Shown here: positions 34,335 through 43,107 of the stretch, piece by piece
Numbering within the stretch: the first letter of the stretch is position 1
Layout of the letters: every line of letters starts with the position of its first letter
NCBI RefSeq assembly: GCF_013042245.1
Contig: NZ_JABDQL010000024.1
Location: 28,332 to 92,331, forward strand
DNA length: 64,000 bases
Source: Winogradskyella sp.
GTDB taxonomy: Bacteria; Bacteroidota; Bacteroidia; Flavobacteriales; Flavobacteriaceae
Direction: 5' to 3'
Made by a program: the position numbers and the translations under genes
Notes under the pieces: model-generated
Databases searched by the model: none
Seen by the model: only the letters and a program-made list of their open reading frames with translations
What the model was told of the DNA's origin: nothing

Positions 34335-35597
34335 TTACAACTCATATAGGAGATATTTCTGACGCATCATATTATAAGCGTTAATTTCATCTTTCCAGCT
34401 TTCTCTAATTTCACTCTCACTTAATCCCGATTCTATTTGTTTCTGTAATTTTTCTGTACCTGCGTGCGAAGTAAAGCCTGATGTTATAAAGAATTTAGTT
34501 TTGTCTGTAGAATTATTATAAGCGTCAATAATATATTTTAGACTAAAGCTTCTATCTGCATTTGTATTAGATAAATCTACACCATAACAAACAGAATTTT
34601 GGTGTTTTGGATATTTTGCACCAAAGTTTGAAACTGGAGTATAGCTAAAAGAGTAATAATTCTTATCTAAAAATGGAGCACCATAGCGTTGAAACTGAAA
34701 TTCAGTTCCTCTACCGGCATTAATATTGGTGCCTTCAAACAGACCCAAACTAGGATACAGCATTATAGATTGGTCGTTTGGTAAATTTGGAGAAGGTCTT
34801 ATGGGTAAACTATAAGTCATTTGGTGATTGTAATTTTTAATAGGAATAATAGTTACATCACACTTAATACCATCTTTTAACCAATTTTCATCATTAATCA
34901 TTTGCGCATACTCGCCAATAGTCATTCCGTGTACCAAAGGAATAGGATGCATACCTAAAAAACTGCTGTGTTTTTTTTCTAAGACTGGTCCATCTACATA
35001 AGAACCATTTGGGTTTGGCCGGTCTAATATTAAAAGTGGTATGTCACTTTCCGCACAAGCTTCCATAACATAATGTAGAGTTGATATATATGTGTAAAAT
35101 CGAACACCTACATCTTGGATATCAAAGACCATGACATCTATATCTTTGAGCAGTTTTGCACTAGGTTTTTTAGTTTTTCCATGTAAAGATGCTATAGGTA
35201 ATCCTGTTCTACTGTCTTTACCATCTTTAACCAATTCTCCAGCGTCTGCTTTACCTCTAAAACCGTGTTCTGGCGAAAAAATTCTCTTTACATCTATGAA
35301 TCCGTAATTATGTAAATAATCGACAATATGCAGTGTAGTTTTAGAGCTGCCCATTGTCGAAGCGTTAACGGGATTTTTTTGTAAAACCGTTATCATTGAG
35401 GTTTGGTTAGCAACAATTCCAATAGACTTTCCTTTTAAAATGGGTAAATATTTTCCAACTCGGTCTGCTCCAATAATGATGTTTTTGTTATCCTGAACTT
35501 GTTTAGTGGTTACATCAATATCAGCAACATCGTTTTTAGTTTTAGAAGCACACGAAATCGCTATCAAAACAATAAATAAAACTGTATTTTTGAGCAT
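34335..35597 (-). CDS. namZ: Exo-beta-N-acetylmuramidase NamZ-like lipoprotein (DUF1343)
   Basis: A roughly 420-residue lipoprotein (leader MLKNTVLFIVLIAISCASK) of the DUF1343/NamZ family, characterised elsewhere as exo-acting enzymes that release MurNAc from peptidoglycan fragments. Family blocks are clear: GIVANQTSMI, FSPEHGFRGKADAGE, MVFDIQDVGVRFYTYISTL, LDRPNPNGSYVDGPVLE and INAGRGTEFQFQRYGAP. I prefer the ATG at 35597 because it gives a compact lipoprotein signal; the track start at 35609 is four codons longer. The divergent permease gene begins only about 20 bp away. Confidence 0.88.
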   Translation of the reverse strand: MLKNTVLFIVLIAISCASKTKNDVADIDVTTKQVQDNKNIIIGADRVGKYLPILKGKSIGIVANQTSMITVLQKNPVNASTMGSSKTTLHIVDYLHNYGFIDVKRIFSPEHGFRGKADAGELVKDGKDSRTGLPIASLHGKTKKPSAKLLKDIDVMVFDIQDVGVRFYTYISTLHYVMEACAESDIPLLILDRPNPNGSYVDGPVLEKKHSSFLGMHPIPLVHGMTIGEYAQMINDENWLKDGIKCDVTIIPIKNYNHQMTYSLPIRPSPNLPNDQSIMLYPSLGLFEGTNINAGRGTEFQFQRYGAPFLDKNYYSFSYTPVSNFGAKYPKHQNSVCYGVDLSNTNADRSFSLKYIIDAYNNSTDKTKFFITSGFTSHAGTEKLQKQIESGLSESEIRESWKDEINAYNMMRQKYLLYEL

Positions 35598-35617
35598 CTT
35601 AAATCCCATATCAGATT

Positions 35618-36850
35618 TTGAATTTTGAGTTGTTTATAGCCAAACGTATAATTGGCAGTAAATCTTATAAAAGTAGTGTATCGGCACCAATAATTAAAAT
35701 TGGGATTGCTGCAATTGCTATTGGTATAGTGGTTATGCTTATTGCTATCGCTACAGGTTTGGGTCTTCAAGAGAAAATTAGAGATAAAGTAGCAGCTTTC
35801 AACGGGCATATTATCGTTGATAATTATGACACTAATGCTTCTGACGAATCACAAGTTCCTATAAGTATAGACCAAGATTTTTACCCTGAGTTTACTGCAG
35901 TAGAAGGGATTACCCATATTCAAGGTACAGCAAGTAAGTTTACCTTAATCCGTACAGAGCAAGATTTTGAAGGTGTTGTAGTCAAGGGTGTTGGTAAAGA
36001 TTATAGTTGGAATTACTTTGAAGAATTCCTTGTCGATGGTAGATTGCCAGATTTTTCAGGAAAGCTAAATAATGAAATATTGATTTCAAACTACTTAGCT
36101 AATAGATTAGGTTTTAAAGTAGGCAATCAGTTTCAAACACTTTTTGCTGAAAACCTTGACAGGCTTCCGCGTATACGTAACTTTGAAATTGTTGGAATTT
36201 ACAATTCAGGTTTTCAAGAATTAGATAAAAAGTTTTGTCTTATTGATATTAGACACATTCAACGTCTAAACAAATGGGAACCAGATCAAGTAGGTGCTTT
36301 TGAAATTTTTATTAACGATTTTACTAAAATTGAAGAAAAAGGAGAAGAAGTATATCGTGAGGTTCCATCTTTGATGAAGTCAACTACTATTACTAAAAAG
36401 TACAGTTCTGTATTCAATTGGATTGAAATTTTTGATAACAACACCTATGGTATCATTGCTATTATGATTTTGGTAGCTGGTATAAATATGATTACAGCAT
36501 TGCTTGTTCTTATTTTGGAACGGACACAGATGATTGGTATTCTTAAAGCTTTAGGTACTGCGAATTGGTCTGTACGTAAAGTGTTTTTATATAATGCATC
36601 CTACTTAATTGGTCTGGGTCTACTTTGGGGAAATATCATAGGTTTGAGCTTATTGTTTGCGCAGAAATATTTCAAATTATTTCCTTTGAACCCAGACACC
36701 TATTATGTAAGCGAAGCGCCCGTTTATCTAAGTTTAGATTACATTCTGTTACTTAATTTTGGAACATTTGTATTGTGCCTATTAATGTTACTAATTCCTT
36801 CAGTTATTGTTTCTAAAATTTCCCCTGTTAAGGCAATCCGATTCGATTAA
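35618..36850 (+). CDS. ABC transporter permease, FtsX/LolC-LolE-like
   Basis: A 410-residue permease with the MacB/FtsX architecture: one N-terminal membrane helix (residues 25-50), a large periplasmic domain and three C-terminal helices from about residue 275. The start MNFELFIAKRI (TTG codon) and the closing VSKISPVKAIRFD are typical of lipoprotein-releasing LolC/E-type permeases in flavobacteria. In that role it would hand lipoproteins from the inner membrane to a carrier. No ATPase gene is adjacent, so the LolD-type partner must be elsewhere. Assignment within the FtsX superfamily is by N- and C-terminal likeness. Confidence 0.8.
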   Translation: MNFELFIAKRIIGSKSYKSSVSAPIIKIGIAAIAIGIVVMLIAIATGLGLQEKIRDKVAAFNGHIIVDNYDTNASDESQVPISIDQDFYPEFTAVEGITHIQGTASKFTLIRTEQDFEGVVVKGVGKDYSWNYFEEFLVDGRLPDFSGKLNNEILISNYLANRLGFKVGNQFQTLFAENLDRLPRIRNFEIVGIYNSGFQELDKKFCLIDIRHIQRLNKWEPDQVGAFEIFINDFTKIEEKGEEVYREVPSLMKSTTITKKYSSVFNWIEIFDNNTYGIIAIMILVAGINMITALLVLILERTQMIGILKALGTANWSVRKVFLYNASYLIGLGLLWGNIIGLSLLFAQKYFKLFPLNPDTYYVSEAPVYLSLDYILLLNFGTFVLCLLMLLIPSVIVSKISPVKAIRFD

Positions 36851-36890
36851 ACATAATAGTTATTTAGCTTTCACTTTTTAACTTTTAGCG

Positions 36891-36898
36891 TAACTTTG
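36891..36898 (+). promoter_or_regulatory. -7 promoter element of the cysteine synthase gene
   Basis: TAACTTTG matches TAnnTTTG exactly and is followed by CACCGC, the extension also seen at other promoters in this window. It stands 17 bp in front of the ATG at 36916. No clear TTG is visible at the -33 position. Confidence 0.6.
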
Positions 36899-36915
36899 CA
36901 CCGCAAAAATGACTT

Positions 36916-37896
36916 ATGGACTACGCAGAAAATATATTAGGAACTATTGGTAACACACCAATGGTTAAAATAAATAAATTAGTTGAGGATTTACCTTGTT
37001 TGGTATTGGCTAAATACGAAACATTTAATCCGGGAAACTCAGTTAAAGATAGAATGGCGCTTCAAATGATTGAAGACGCAGAAGCAGACGGACGTTTAAA
37101 GCCAGGAGGAACTATCATTGAGGGTACTTCTGGAAATACAGGAATGGGCCTCGCTTTAGCTGCTATAATCAAAGGCTACAAATGTATTTTTGTAATTAGC
37201 GACAAGCAGTCTAAAGAAAAAATGGATATTTTAAGAGCAGTTGGAGCTGAGGTTGTAGTCTGCCCAACAGATGTTGAGCCAGACGACCCCCGAAGTTATT
37301 ATTCAGTATCAAAACGCTTAGGTGAAGAAACACCTAATTCTTGGTATGTTAATCAATATGATAATCCAAGTAATTGTAAAGCACATTTTAAAACTACAGG
37401 TCCTGAAATTTGGGAACAAACCGATGGTAAAGTCACACATTTTGTAGTAGGTGTAGGTACAGGAGGAACAATTTCTGGAGTAGGAAGTTATTTGAAAATG
37501 AAAAATCCTAACGTTAAAGTTTGGGGAATTGATACTTACGGTTCAGTATTTAAAAAATATCATGAAACTGGTATTTTTGATGAAAATGAGATTTACCCTT
37601 ATGTAACTGAAGGTATTGGCGAAGATATTTTACCTGCAAATGTAAACTTTGGCGTAATTGATGGCTTTACTAAAGTAACGGATAAAGATGCTGCAGTTTA
37701 CACTCAAAAACTTGCTAAGGAAGAAGGTATGTTTTTAGGTAACTCTGCCGGAGCAGCTATTAAAGGTGTATTGCAACTAAAAGACCATTTCGGGCCAGAT
37801 GATGTTGTTGTTGTCTTATTTCATGACCACGGTAGCCGTTATGTTGGTAAAATGTTTAATGATGATTGGATGCGCGAAATGGGTTATATAGACTAA
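36916..37896 (+). CDS. PLP-dependent cysteine synthase / beta-synthase family enzyme
   Basis: A 326-residue fold-type II PLP enzyme. It has the lysine motif NPGNSVKDRMA (Schiff-base lysine near residue 42), the phosphate-binding EGTSGNTGMGLA and GVGTGGTISGVG loops and the serine-type FLGNSAGAA end. It belongs to the O-acetylserine sulfhydrylase/cystathionine beta-synthase group and probably makes cysteine from O-acetylserine and sulfide, but a cystathionine synthase role is also possible. There is no CBS regulatory domain. It appears monocistronic, driven by the promoter at 36891. Confidence 0.88.
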   Translation: MDYAENILGTIGNTPMVKINKLVEDLPCLVLAKYETFNPGNSVKDRMALQMIEDAEADGRLKPGGTIIEGTSGNTGMGLALAAIIKGYKCIFVISDKQSKEKMDILRAVGAEVVVCPTDVEPDDPRSYYSVSKRLGEETPNSWYVNQYDNPSNCKAHFKTTGPEIWEQTDGKVTHFVVGVGTGGTISGVGSYLKMKNPNVKVWGIDTYGSVFKKYHETGIFDENEIYPYVTEGIGEDILPANVNFGVIDGFTKVTDKDAAVYTQKLAKEEGMFLGNSAGAAIKGVLQLKDHFGPDDVVVVLFHDHGSRYVGKMFNDDWMREMGYID

Positions 37897-37957
37897 TCAA
37901 AAAGATATTTTTGAAATTAAAATCTCGAGCATTGCTTGGGATTTTTTATTTTAGTGC

Positions 37958-39232
37958 ATGCAAGAAGATTTTCTTCATTTTATATGGAAATACAAAAAGT
38001 TCGACACCTCTTGTTTAGAGTCAACTAACGGAGCGCTTATTTCTATAATTAATTTGGGACAACACAATCATAATTCTGGTCCAGATTTTTTTAATTCACT
38101 ACTTGAAATAGATACCCAAAAATGGGCTGGTAATGTTGAGATTCATTTAAAGTCTTCAGACTGGTATGTGCATAATCATGAAAAAGATGAGGCTTACGAC
38201 AATGTCATCCTCCATGTCGTGTGGGAGCATGATACCGAAGTTTTTAGAAAAGATAATTCAGTAATACCAACTTTAGAGTTAAAGGCTTATGTTAATACTA
38301 AATTACTTCAAAATTATAAAAAGCTTATACTCTCCAAAACTTGGATTAATTGCGAAAATGATTTCAATTCTGTAGATGACTTTACGATTAATAATTGGTT
38401 AGAGCGTTTATATATTGAACGTCTTGAACGAAAATCTAAAGATATCTATAAGTTACTAGATAACTCTAAAAACGATTGGGAAGCCGTATTTTTTAAAATG
38501 TTGTGCAAAAACTTTGGACTTAAAGTTAATGGAGAAACATTTATGAGTTTGGCAAATGCTACAGATTTTTCAGTTATTAGAAAAGTACGTAATGACGTTT
38601 TAGATTTGGAAGCCTTATTTTTTGGTCAAGCCAATTTACTAGTTAAAGATGTAGAAGAGACTTATTTAAATGATTTAGAGAAACGTTATCAGTTTTTAAA
38701 ACAGAAATTTCAATTAAATAATAAAGGAGTTTTACCACTGCAATTTTTTCGACTGCGGCCACCTAATTTTCCAACAATTCGTTTATCCCAGTTGGCGATG
38801 TTGTTTTTTAGAGAACAGAATCTATTTTCAAAAATAATTGATATTCAAAATATTAATGAAGTCTATACTTTGTTTCAAGTAGAAACTTCTAAATTTTGGG
38901 AATCTCACTATACATTTTCAAAATCATCAAAGTCGACTAAAAAGAGATTGACTAAATCGTTTATTGATTTATTGTTAATTAATACTATCATACCTATAAA
39001 ATTCAGCTATGCAAAATCATTAGGGAAAGCTTATGAAGATGCTATTTTAGATTTGATTAAATCTATAAAAATTGAAAAAAATAGCATAGTCGATAAGTTT
39101 TTAGCTTTAAAAGATTTAGAAAAGTCAGCGATGACATCTCAAGGATTAATACAGCTTAAAACCCAATATTGCGATAAAAATAAATGCTTACAATGTGCAA
39201 TTGGTAATGGTTTAGTGGTAAAAAATAAATAA
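37958..39232 (+). CDS. DUF2851 family protein
   Basis: A 424-residue protein of a family confined mostly to Bacteroidetes. The conserved N-terminal region is intact: HNSGPDFFNSLLEIDTQKW, GNVEIHLKSSDWYVHNHEKD and NVILHVVWEHD, which looks like a divergent nuclease-like alpha/beta fold. A helical middle region includes QFFRLRPPNFPTIRLSQLA. The C-terminus has a small cysteine group (QYCDKNKCLQCAIGN) that may bind zinc. Function is unknown. It is followed within 8 bp by a PspC-like gene. Confidence 0.85.
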   Translation: MQEDFLHFIWKYKKFDTSCLESTNGALISIINLGQHNHNSGPDFFNSLLEIDTQKWAGNVEIHLKSSDWYVHNHEKDEAYDNVILHVVWEHDTEVFRKDNSVIPTLELKAYVNTKLLQNYKKLILSKTWINCENDFNSVDDFTINNWLERLYIERLERKSKDIYKLLDNSKNDWEAVFFKMLCKNFGLKVNGETFMSLANATDFSVIRKVRNDVLDLEALFFGQANLLVKDVEETYLNDLEKRYQFLKQKFQLNNKGVLPLQFFRLRPPNFPTIRLSQLAMLFFREQNLFSKIIDIQNINEVYTLFQVETSKFWESHYTFSKSSKSTKKRLTKSFIDLLLINTIIPIKFSYAKSLGKAYEDAILDLIKSIKIEKNSIVDKFLALKDLEKSAMTSQGLIQLKTQYCDKNKCLQCAIGNGLVVKNK

Positions 39233-39240
39233 CTTGCAGG

Positions 39241-39468
39241 ATGAAACTATTTTATCAATTACTATTGTATTTTCAAAAGAGAGGTTATTACGTTTGTCAG
39301 CGTATAGCAGACCGTATAGGGATTCGCGCAAAGATAGTACGTACTACTTTTATGTATTTGACTTTTGTAACTTTAGGTTTTGGTTTTGCACTTTATTTAT
39401 TTTTAGCGTTTTGGATGCGTATCAAGGATGTTATTTACACCAAAAGAACCTCGGTATTTGACTTATAA
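39241..39468 (+). CDS. PspC-domain small membrane protein
   Basis: A 75-residue protein with the PspC layout: a charged N-terminal part (YYVCQRIADRIGIRAKIVR) followed by a single membrane helix (FMYLTFVTLGFGFALYLFLA) and a short basic tail. PspC proteins act in phage-shock-type envelope stress signalling or simply as small membrane modulators; no other psp gene is near. The overlapping ORF 39234-39461 in another frame is a shadow. The gene is 3 bp ahead of the potassium channel gene. Confidence 0.75.
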   Translation: MKLFYQLLLYFQKRGYYVCQRIADRIGIRAKIVRTTFMYLTFVTLGFGFALYLFLAFWMRIKDVIYTKRTSVFDL

Positions 39469-39471
39469 ATT

Positions 39472-40494
39472 ATGGGAAATCCATTATTAAAATTATTTAG
39501 GTCTAGGATATATACAGCATTAATAATGCTACTCATTATAATGTTTATAGGTGTTTTAGGTTATAGATTTATTTCAGATTACTCTTGGGTTGATGCCGCT
39601 TACATGACGGTTATTACAATAACTACTGTTGGTTTTGCAGAAGTAAATCCTTTAGATACCCAATCTAAGATATTCACAATTTTTTTAATACTTGCAAGTA
39701 TTGTAATTGTAGGTTATGCTATAACAATTATTACAGAATACATTTTGAATAAAAATAATTTTGAAAATATAAAACAACGTAAAATGCAAAAGCTAATAAA
39801 TAATATGTCTAATCACATTATTATATGTGGTTTTGGGCGCAATGGAAAACAAGCAGCCAAAAAGCTACTAGCTTATAAAAAGTCTTTTGTTATTATAGAA
39901 AGGGATAAAGATATAATTGAAAAATTTCAAGATGAAGATTTATTGTTTGTACATGGTAATGCCAATGAAGATGAAACACTCTTTGAAGCAGGTATAGAAA
40001 GTGCAAATACATTAATATCTGCATTACCAAGTGACGCCGATAATTTGTTTGTAGTACTTTCTGCAAGACAGATTAATAAAACAATGAGTATTATAAGTCG
40101 TGCCTCTCAGGAGACATCTTATAATAAGTTGAAATTAGCAGGAGCTAATAATGTAATCTCACCAGATAGAATAGGTGGTGATCATATGGCGTCTTTAGTT
40201 GTTATTCCTGATTTAGTAGAGTTTATAGATAATTTAGGTATTGTCGGTGAACAAAACATTAATATAGAAGAAGTAAAGGTAGAGCAGCTTTATGATGTAA
40301 GTGTTGTAAAAACAATAAGACAGCTAGATTTAAGACGGCAAACAGGCTGCAGTGTTATAGGGTTTAAAGACGGAAAAGGTGAATATTTAGTCAATCCTGA
40401 AGCAGATACTAAGCTTATCGCAGGTTCTAAGATTATAGTCCTTGGGCGCCCAGAGCAGATAGAAAAATTGAATTCAGAATATAACATCGCTTAA
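39472..40494 (+). CDS. Potassium channel family protein with RCK (TrkA-N/TrkA-C) domains
   Basis: A 340-residue two-transmembrane channel subunit. Helix one (residues 12-33), the pore loop with filter TITTVGFAEVNP and helix two (residues 60-85) are followed by a cytosolic RCK domain starting at IIICGFGRNGKQAA, the NAD-type Rossmann glycine motif, and a C-terminal TrkA-C-like domain (GSKIIVLGRPEQIEKL). The filter reads TVGFAE in place of the common TVGYGD, a variant I associate with Bacteroidetes channels. It probably forms a ligand-gated K+ channel tetramer. Confidence 0.9.
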   Translation: MGNPLLKLFRSRIYTALIMLLIIMFIGVLGYRFISDYSWVDAAYMTVITITTVGFAEVNPLDTQSKIFTIFLILASIVIVGYAITIITEYILNKNNFENIKQRKMQKLINNMSNHIIICGFGRNGKQAAKKLLAYKKSFVIIERDKDIIEKFQDEDLLFVHGNANEDETLFEAGIESANTLISALPSDADNLFVVLSARQINKTMSIISRASQETSYNKLKLAGANNVISPDRIGGDHMASLVVIPDLVEFIDNLGIVGEQNINIEEVKVEQLYDVSVVKTIRQLDLRRQTGCSVIGFKDGKGEYLVNPEADTKLIAGSKIIVLGRPEQIEKLNSEYNIA

Positions 40495-40586
40495 TCTTAC
40501 CTTTTTAACGCTGTAAGCTTTATAAAATCATTTTTTTTTAGCATCTTGTAGCCTACTTTTAAAAAAAACTAACTAATACTTTACTT

Positions 40587-42203
40587 ATGAAGAAATCTCT
40601 TCTGACTATTTTTGCACTTTTATTACCCATATTAAATTTTGCTCAAGAAGCACAAGAAAAAGGTTTAGACCAAAAAATTGATGAAGCATTTCAGCCAATC
40701 GCTGATGGTTTTTTCGACGCAATTTTCTTCCCCATATATAAATCAGAAACAATGGAAATTCCATTTGTTTTAGTGCTCTTAGTGGGTAGTGCAATGTTTT
40801 TTACATTTTACTTTAAGTTTCCTAATATTCGTTTTTTCGGTAAAGCAGTAAATGTTGTTAGAGGTAAATATGATGATATTGATCACCCAGTAGTGGAAGA
40901 AGCTTATGGTGATTCTACGCCAGGAGGAGATTCTATAGAAACAATAAAAGACGAAAGTGAAGAGGGAGAAGTAAGTCATTTTCAGGCCTTAGCTACCGCA
41001 GTCTCAGGTACTGTAGGTAATGGGAACATTGCAGGTGTTGCACTAGCTATAGCTCTCGGCGGTCCTGGAGCGACGTTTTGGATGATTATTTGTGGTCTAT
41101 TAGGAATGTCGACAAAGTTTGTAGAATGTACTTTAGGCGTTCAGTTTAGAGATGTTGGAGAAGATGGGGTTGTTTATGGCGGACCGATGTATTATATCAG
41201 TAAAGGTTTAAAATCTAAAGGATTTAAAATACTTGGTAAAATTGCAGCTGCAATATTTGCGGTATTTTGTATAGGAGGTTCTTTTGGTGGAGGTAATGCT
41301 GCTCAATCTAATCAAGCTACAATAGTTATTAAGGAATTATTTAACTGGGAAAGTACAGCGGCAGGAGCAATTGTTGGAGTAGTTCTTGCAATATTAGTAG
41401 GTATAATAATCATTGGAGGAATTAAACGTATAGCTCAAGTAACAGAAAAAGTAGTTCCGTTTATGGCAGTAATGTATGTTGCAGCATGTTTATACATCAT
41501 TTTCAGTAATTTTAGTTTAATTGATGACGCAATAGGACTTATTGTTAGAGAAGCTTTTAATCCAACAGCATTTGGTGTTGGAGGGTTAATTGGTGTACTA
41601 TTAGTTGGTTTTCAAAGAGCAGCATTCTCAAATGAAGCTGGTGCCGGTTCTGCATCTATTGCCCATTCTGCGGTTAAAACAAAGTATTCTGCTTCTGAAG
41701 GTTTAGTCGCTTTATTAGAGCCATTTATTGACACAGTTTTAATTTGTACAATGACTGCTTTAGTAATTGTTATTTTTAATTTTGGAGGCTTCTTTGAATA
41801 TGGTGGTGACGGTTCAGGAGTCGTGTTTATAGACGGCGTTGGATATGAAGGCGCAGGTATCACTTCGAAGGCTTTTGCTGAGTATATTCCATATTCTAAT
41901 ATATTTTTGACGGTAGCTGTTGTGTTGTTCGCAGTATCTACAATGATATCATGGTCCTACTATGGCCTACAGTCTTGGAAATTTTTATTTGGAAGAGGTA
42001 AAACGGCAGATTTAGTATACAAGATTCTATTTTTAATGTTTGTTGTAATCGGAGCGGCTGCAAGTATGGGCTCAATTTGGAAATTCTCAGACGCAATGAT
42101 ATTTGCAATGATATTCCCTAATATGGTTGGCTTATTCTTTTTATTTCCTATTGTGAAGAAACAATTGACTAGGTATTTGGATGCTATAAAAGCAAAAAAA
42201 TAA
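40587..42203 (+). CDS. Alanine/sodium symporter family (AGCS) transporter
   Basis: A 538-residue secondary transporter that imports alanine or glycine with Na+. Core motifs: ATAVSGTVGNGNIAGVALAI, TKFVECTLGVQFRD, GGPMYYISKGLK and FSNEAGAGSASIAHSA, with about ten membrane helices. The N-terminus begins with a cleavable-looking segment (LLPILNFAQEAQ) and an amphipathic stretch before the first core helix, and there is an acidic insertion after helix two (DDIDHPVVEEAYGDSTPGGD); both are common in marine Bacteroidetes members. Amino acid specificity cannot be assigned. Confidence 0.92.
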   Translation: MKKSLLTIFALLLPILNFAQEAQEKGLDQKIDEAFQPIADGFFDAIFFPIYKSETMEIPFVLVLLVGSAMFFTFYFKFPNIRFFGKAVNVVRGKYDDIDHPVVEEAYGDSTPGGDSIETIKDESEEGEVSHFQALATAVSGTVGNGNIAGVALAIALGGPGATFWMIICGLLGMSTKFVECTLGVQFRDVGEDGVVYGGPMYYISKGLKSKGFKILGKIAAAIFAVFCIGGSFGGGNAAQSNQATIVIKELFNWESTAAGAIVGVVLAILVGIIIIGGIKRIAQVTEKVVPFMAVMYVAACLYIIFSNFSLIDDAIGLIVREAFNPTAFGVGGLIGVLLVGFQRAAFSNEAGAGSASIAHSAVKTKYSASEGLVALLEPFIDTVLICTMTALVIVIFNFGGFFEYGGDGSGVVFIDGVGYEGAGITSKAFAEYIPYSNIFLTVAVVLFAVSTMISWSYYGLQSWKFLFGRGKTADLVYKILFLMFVVIGAAASMGSIWKFSDAMIFAMIFPNMVGLFFLFPIVKKQLTRYLDAIKAKK

Positions 42204-42222
42204 TTTCTATTACATAAATTTT

Positions 42223-43092
42223 ATGAAATCCCACTTCAAGTTTTCCAAGCAAAAACGAAGTGGGATTTTTTTATTAGTATTACTGATAGTAATTGCACAA
42301 TATGTTTATTTTTTTGTAGATTTTTCATCCGAGGACATAGATAGTCTAACAGATGAAGAACTCGAAATTTATAGAAGTGAAATAGATTCTTTGCGCCAAG
42401 TAGCAATTAAAAATAGTGTACCAAAAACATATCCCTTTAATCCAAATTATATAACAGATTATAAAGGGTATACGTTAGGAATGTCTAATGAAGAAATTGA
42501 TAGATTACATCAATTTAGATCAAAAAATCAATGGGTGAATTCTGCTAAGGAATTTCAGGAAGTTACAAAAGCTTCAGATTCTTTACTAGCAAAAATTTCA
42601 CCGTATTTTAAATTTCCGGATTGGGTAACTAATTCTAAACCAAAGACCTACAGTAATTCATATTCTAATACAAATAAGGTTAAAACCTATGCTCAAAAGC
42701 AAGACTTAAATAAAGCAACAGCTTCTAAGCTTCAAAAAGTATATGGAATTGGAGAGAAGCTTTCAGAACGTATTATAGCATACAGAGAAAAATATAATGG
42801 TTTTGTGTCTGAAGTAGAATTAACTCAAATATGGGGATTAACACCCGAAGTTATAGAACGAATCAATCAGCAATTTATAGTAAAGACACCAAGGGCTATA
42901 AAAAGCTTTAATCTTAATACAGCGACGAGAGACCAATTGGTTACTATACCACATATTGATTATGAAATTGCCAATAGTATAATTGAAGAACGAATACTTC
43001 GAGATGGATTTAAAACTATTGACGATTTAACAAAAGTTGAGTATTTCCCTCTTAAAAAATTAGATATTATTAGGTTATATTTGCAACTCTAA
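42223..43092 (+). CDS. Helix-hairpin-helix (ComEA-like) membrane-anchored protein
   Basis: A 289-residue protein with one N-terminal membrane helix (residues 15-33) and three HhH-type segments: KQDLNKATASKLQKVYGIGE, SEVELTQIWGLTPEVI and FNLNTATRDQLVTIPHIDYE. HhH repeats bind DNA without sequence specificity, and ComEA-type proteins help pull incoming DNA through the envelope during transformation; that role here is an inference. The middle region (residues 60-150) is unremarkable. It lies between the symporter and acyl-CoA dehydrogenase genes with short gaps. Confidence 0.82.
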   Translation: MKSHFKFSKQKRSGIFLLVLLIVIAQYVYFFVDFSSEDIDSLTDEELEIYRSEIDSLRQVAIKNSVPKTYPFNPNYITDYKGYTLGMSNEEIDRLHQFRSKNQWVNSAKEFQEVTKASDSLLAKISPYFKFPDWVTNSKPKTYSNSYSNTNKVKTYAQKQDLNKATASKLQKVYGIGEKLSERIIAYREKYNGFVSEVELTQIWGLTPEVIERINQQFIVKTPRAIKSFNLNTATRDQLVTIPHIDYEIANSIIEERILRDGFKTIDDLTKVEYFPLKKLDIIRLYLQL

Positions 43093-43107
43093 TAAAATTG
43101 CTAATAA

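Noticed and set aside
39234-39461. 75-residue ORF overlapping the PspC-like gene
   Set aside because: Out of frame with the recognisable PspC sequence and aromatic/Cys-rich without family likeness.
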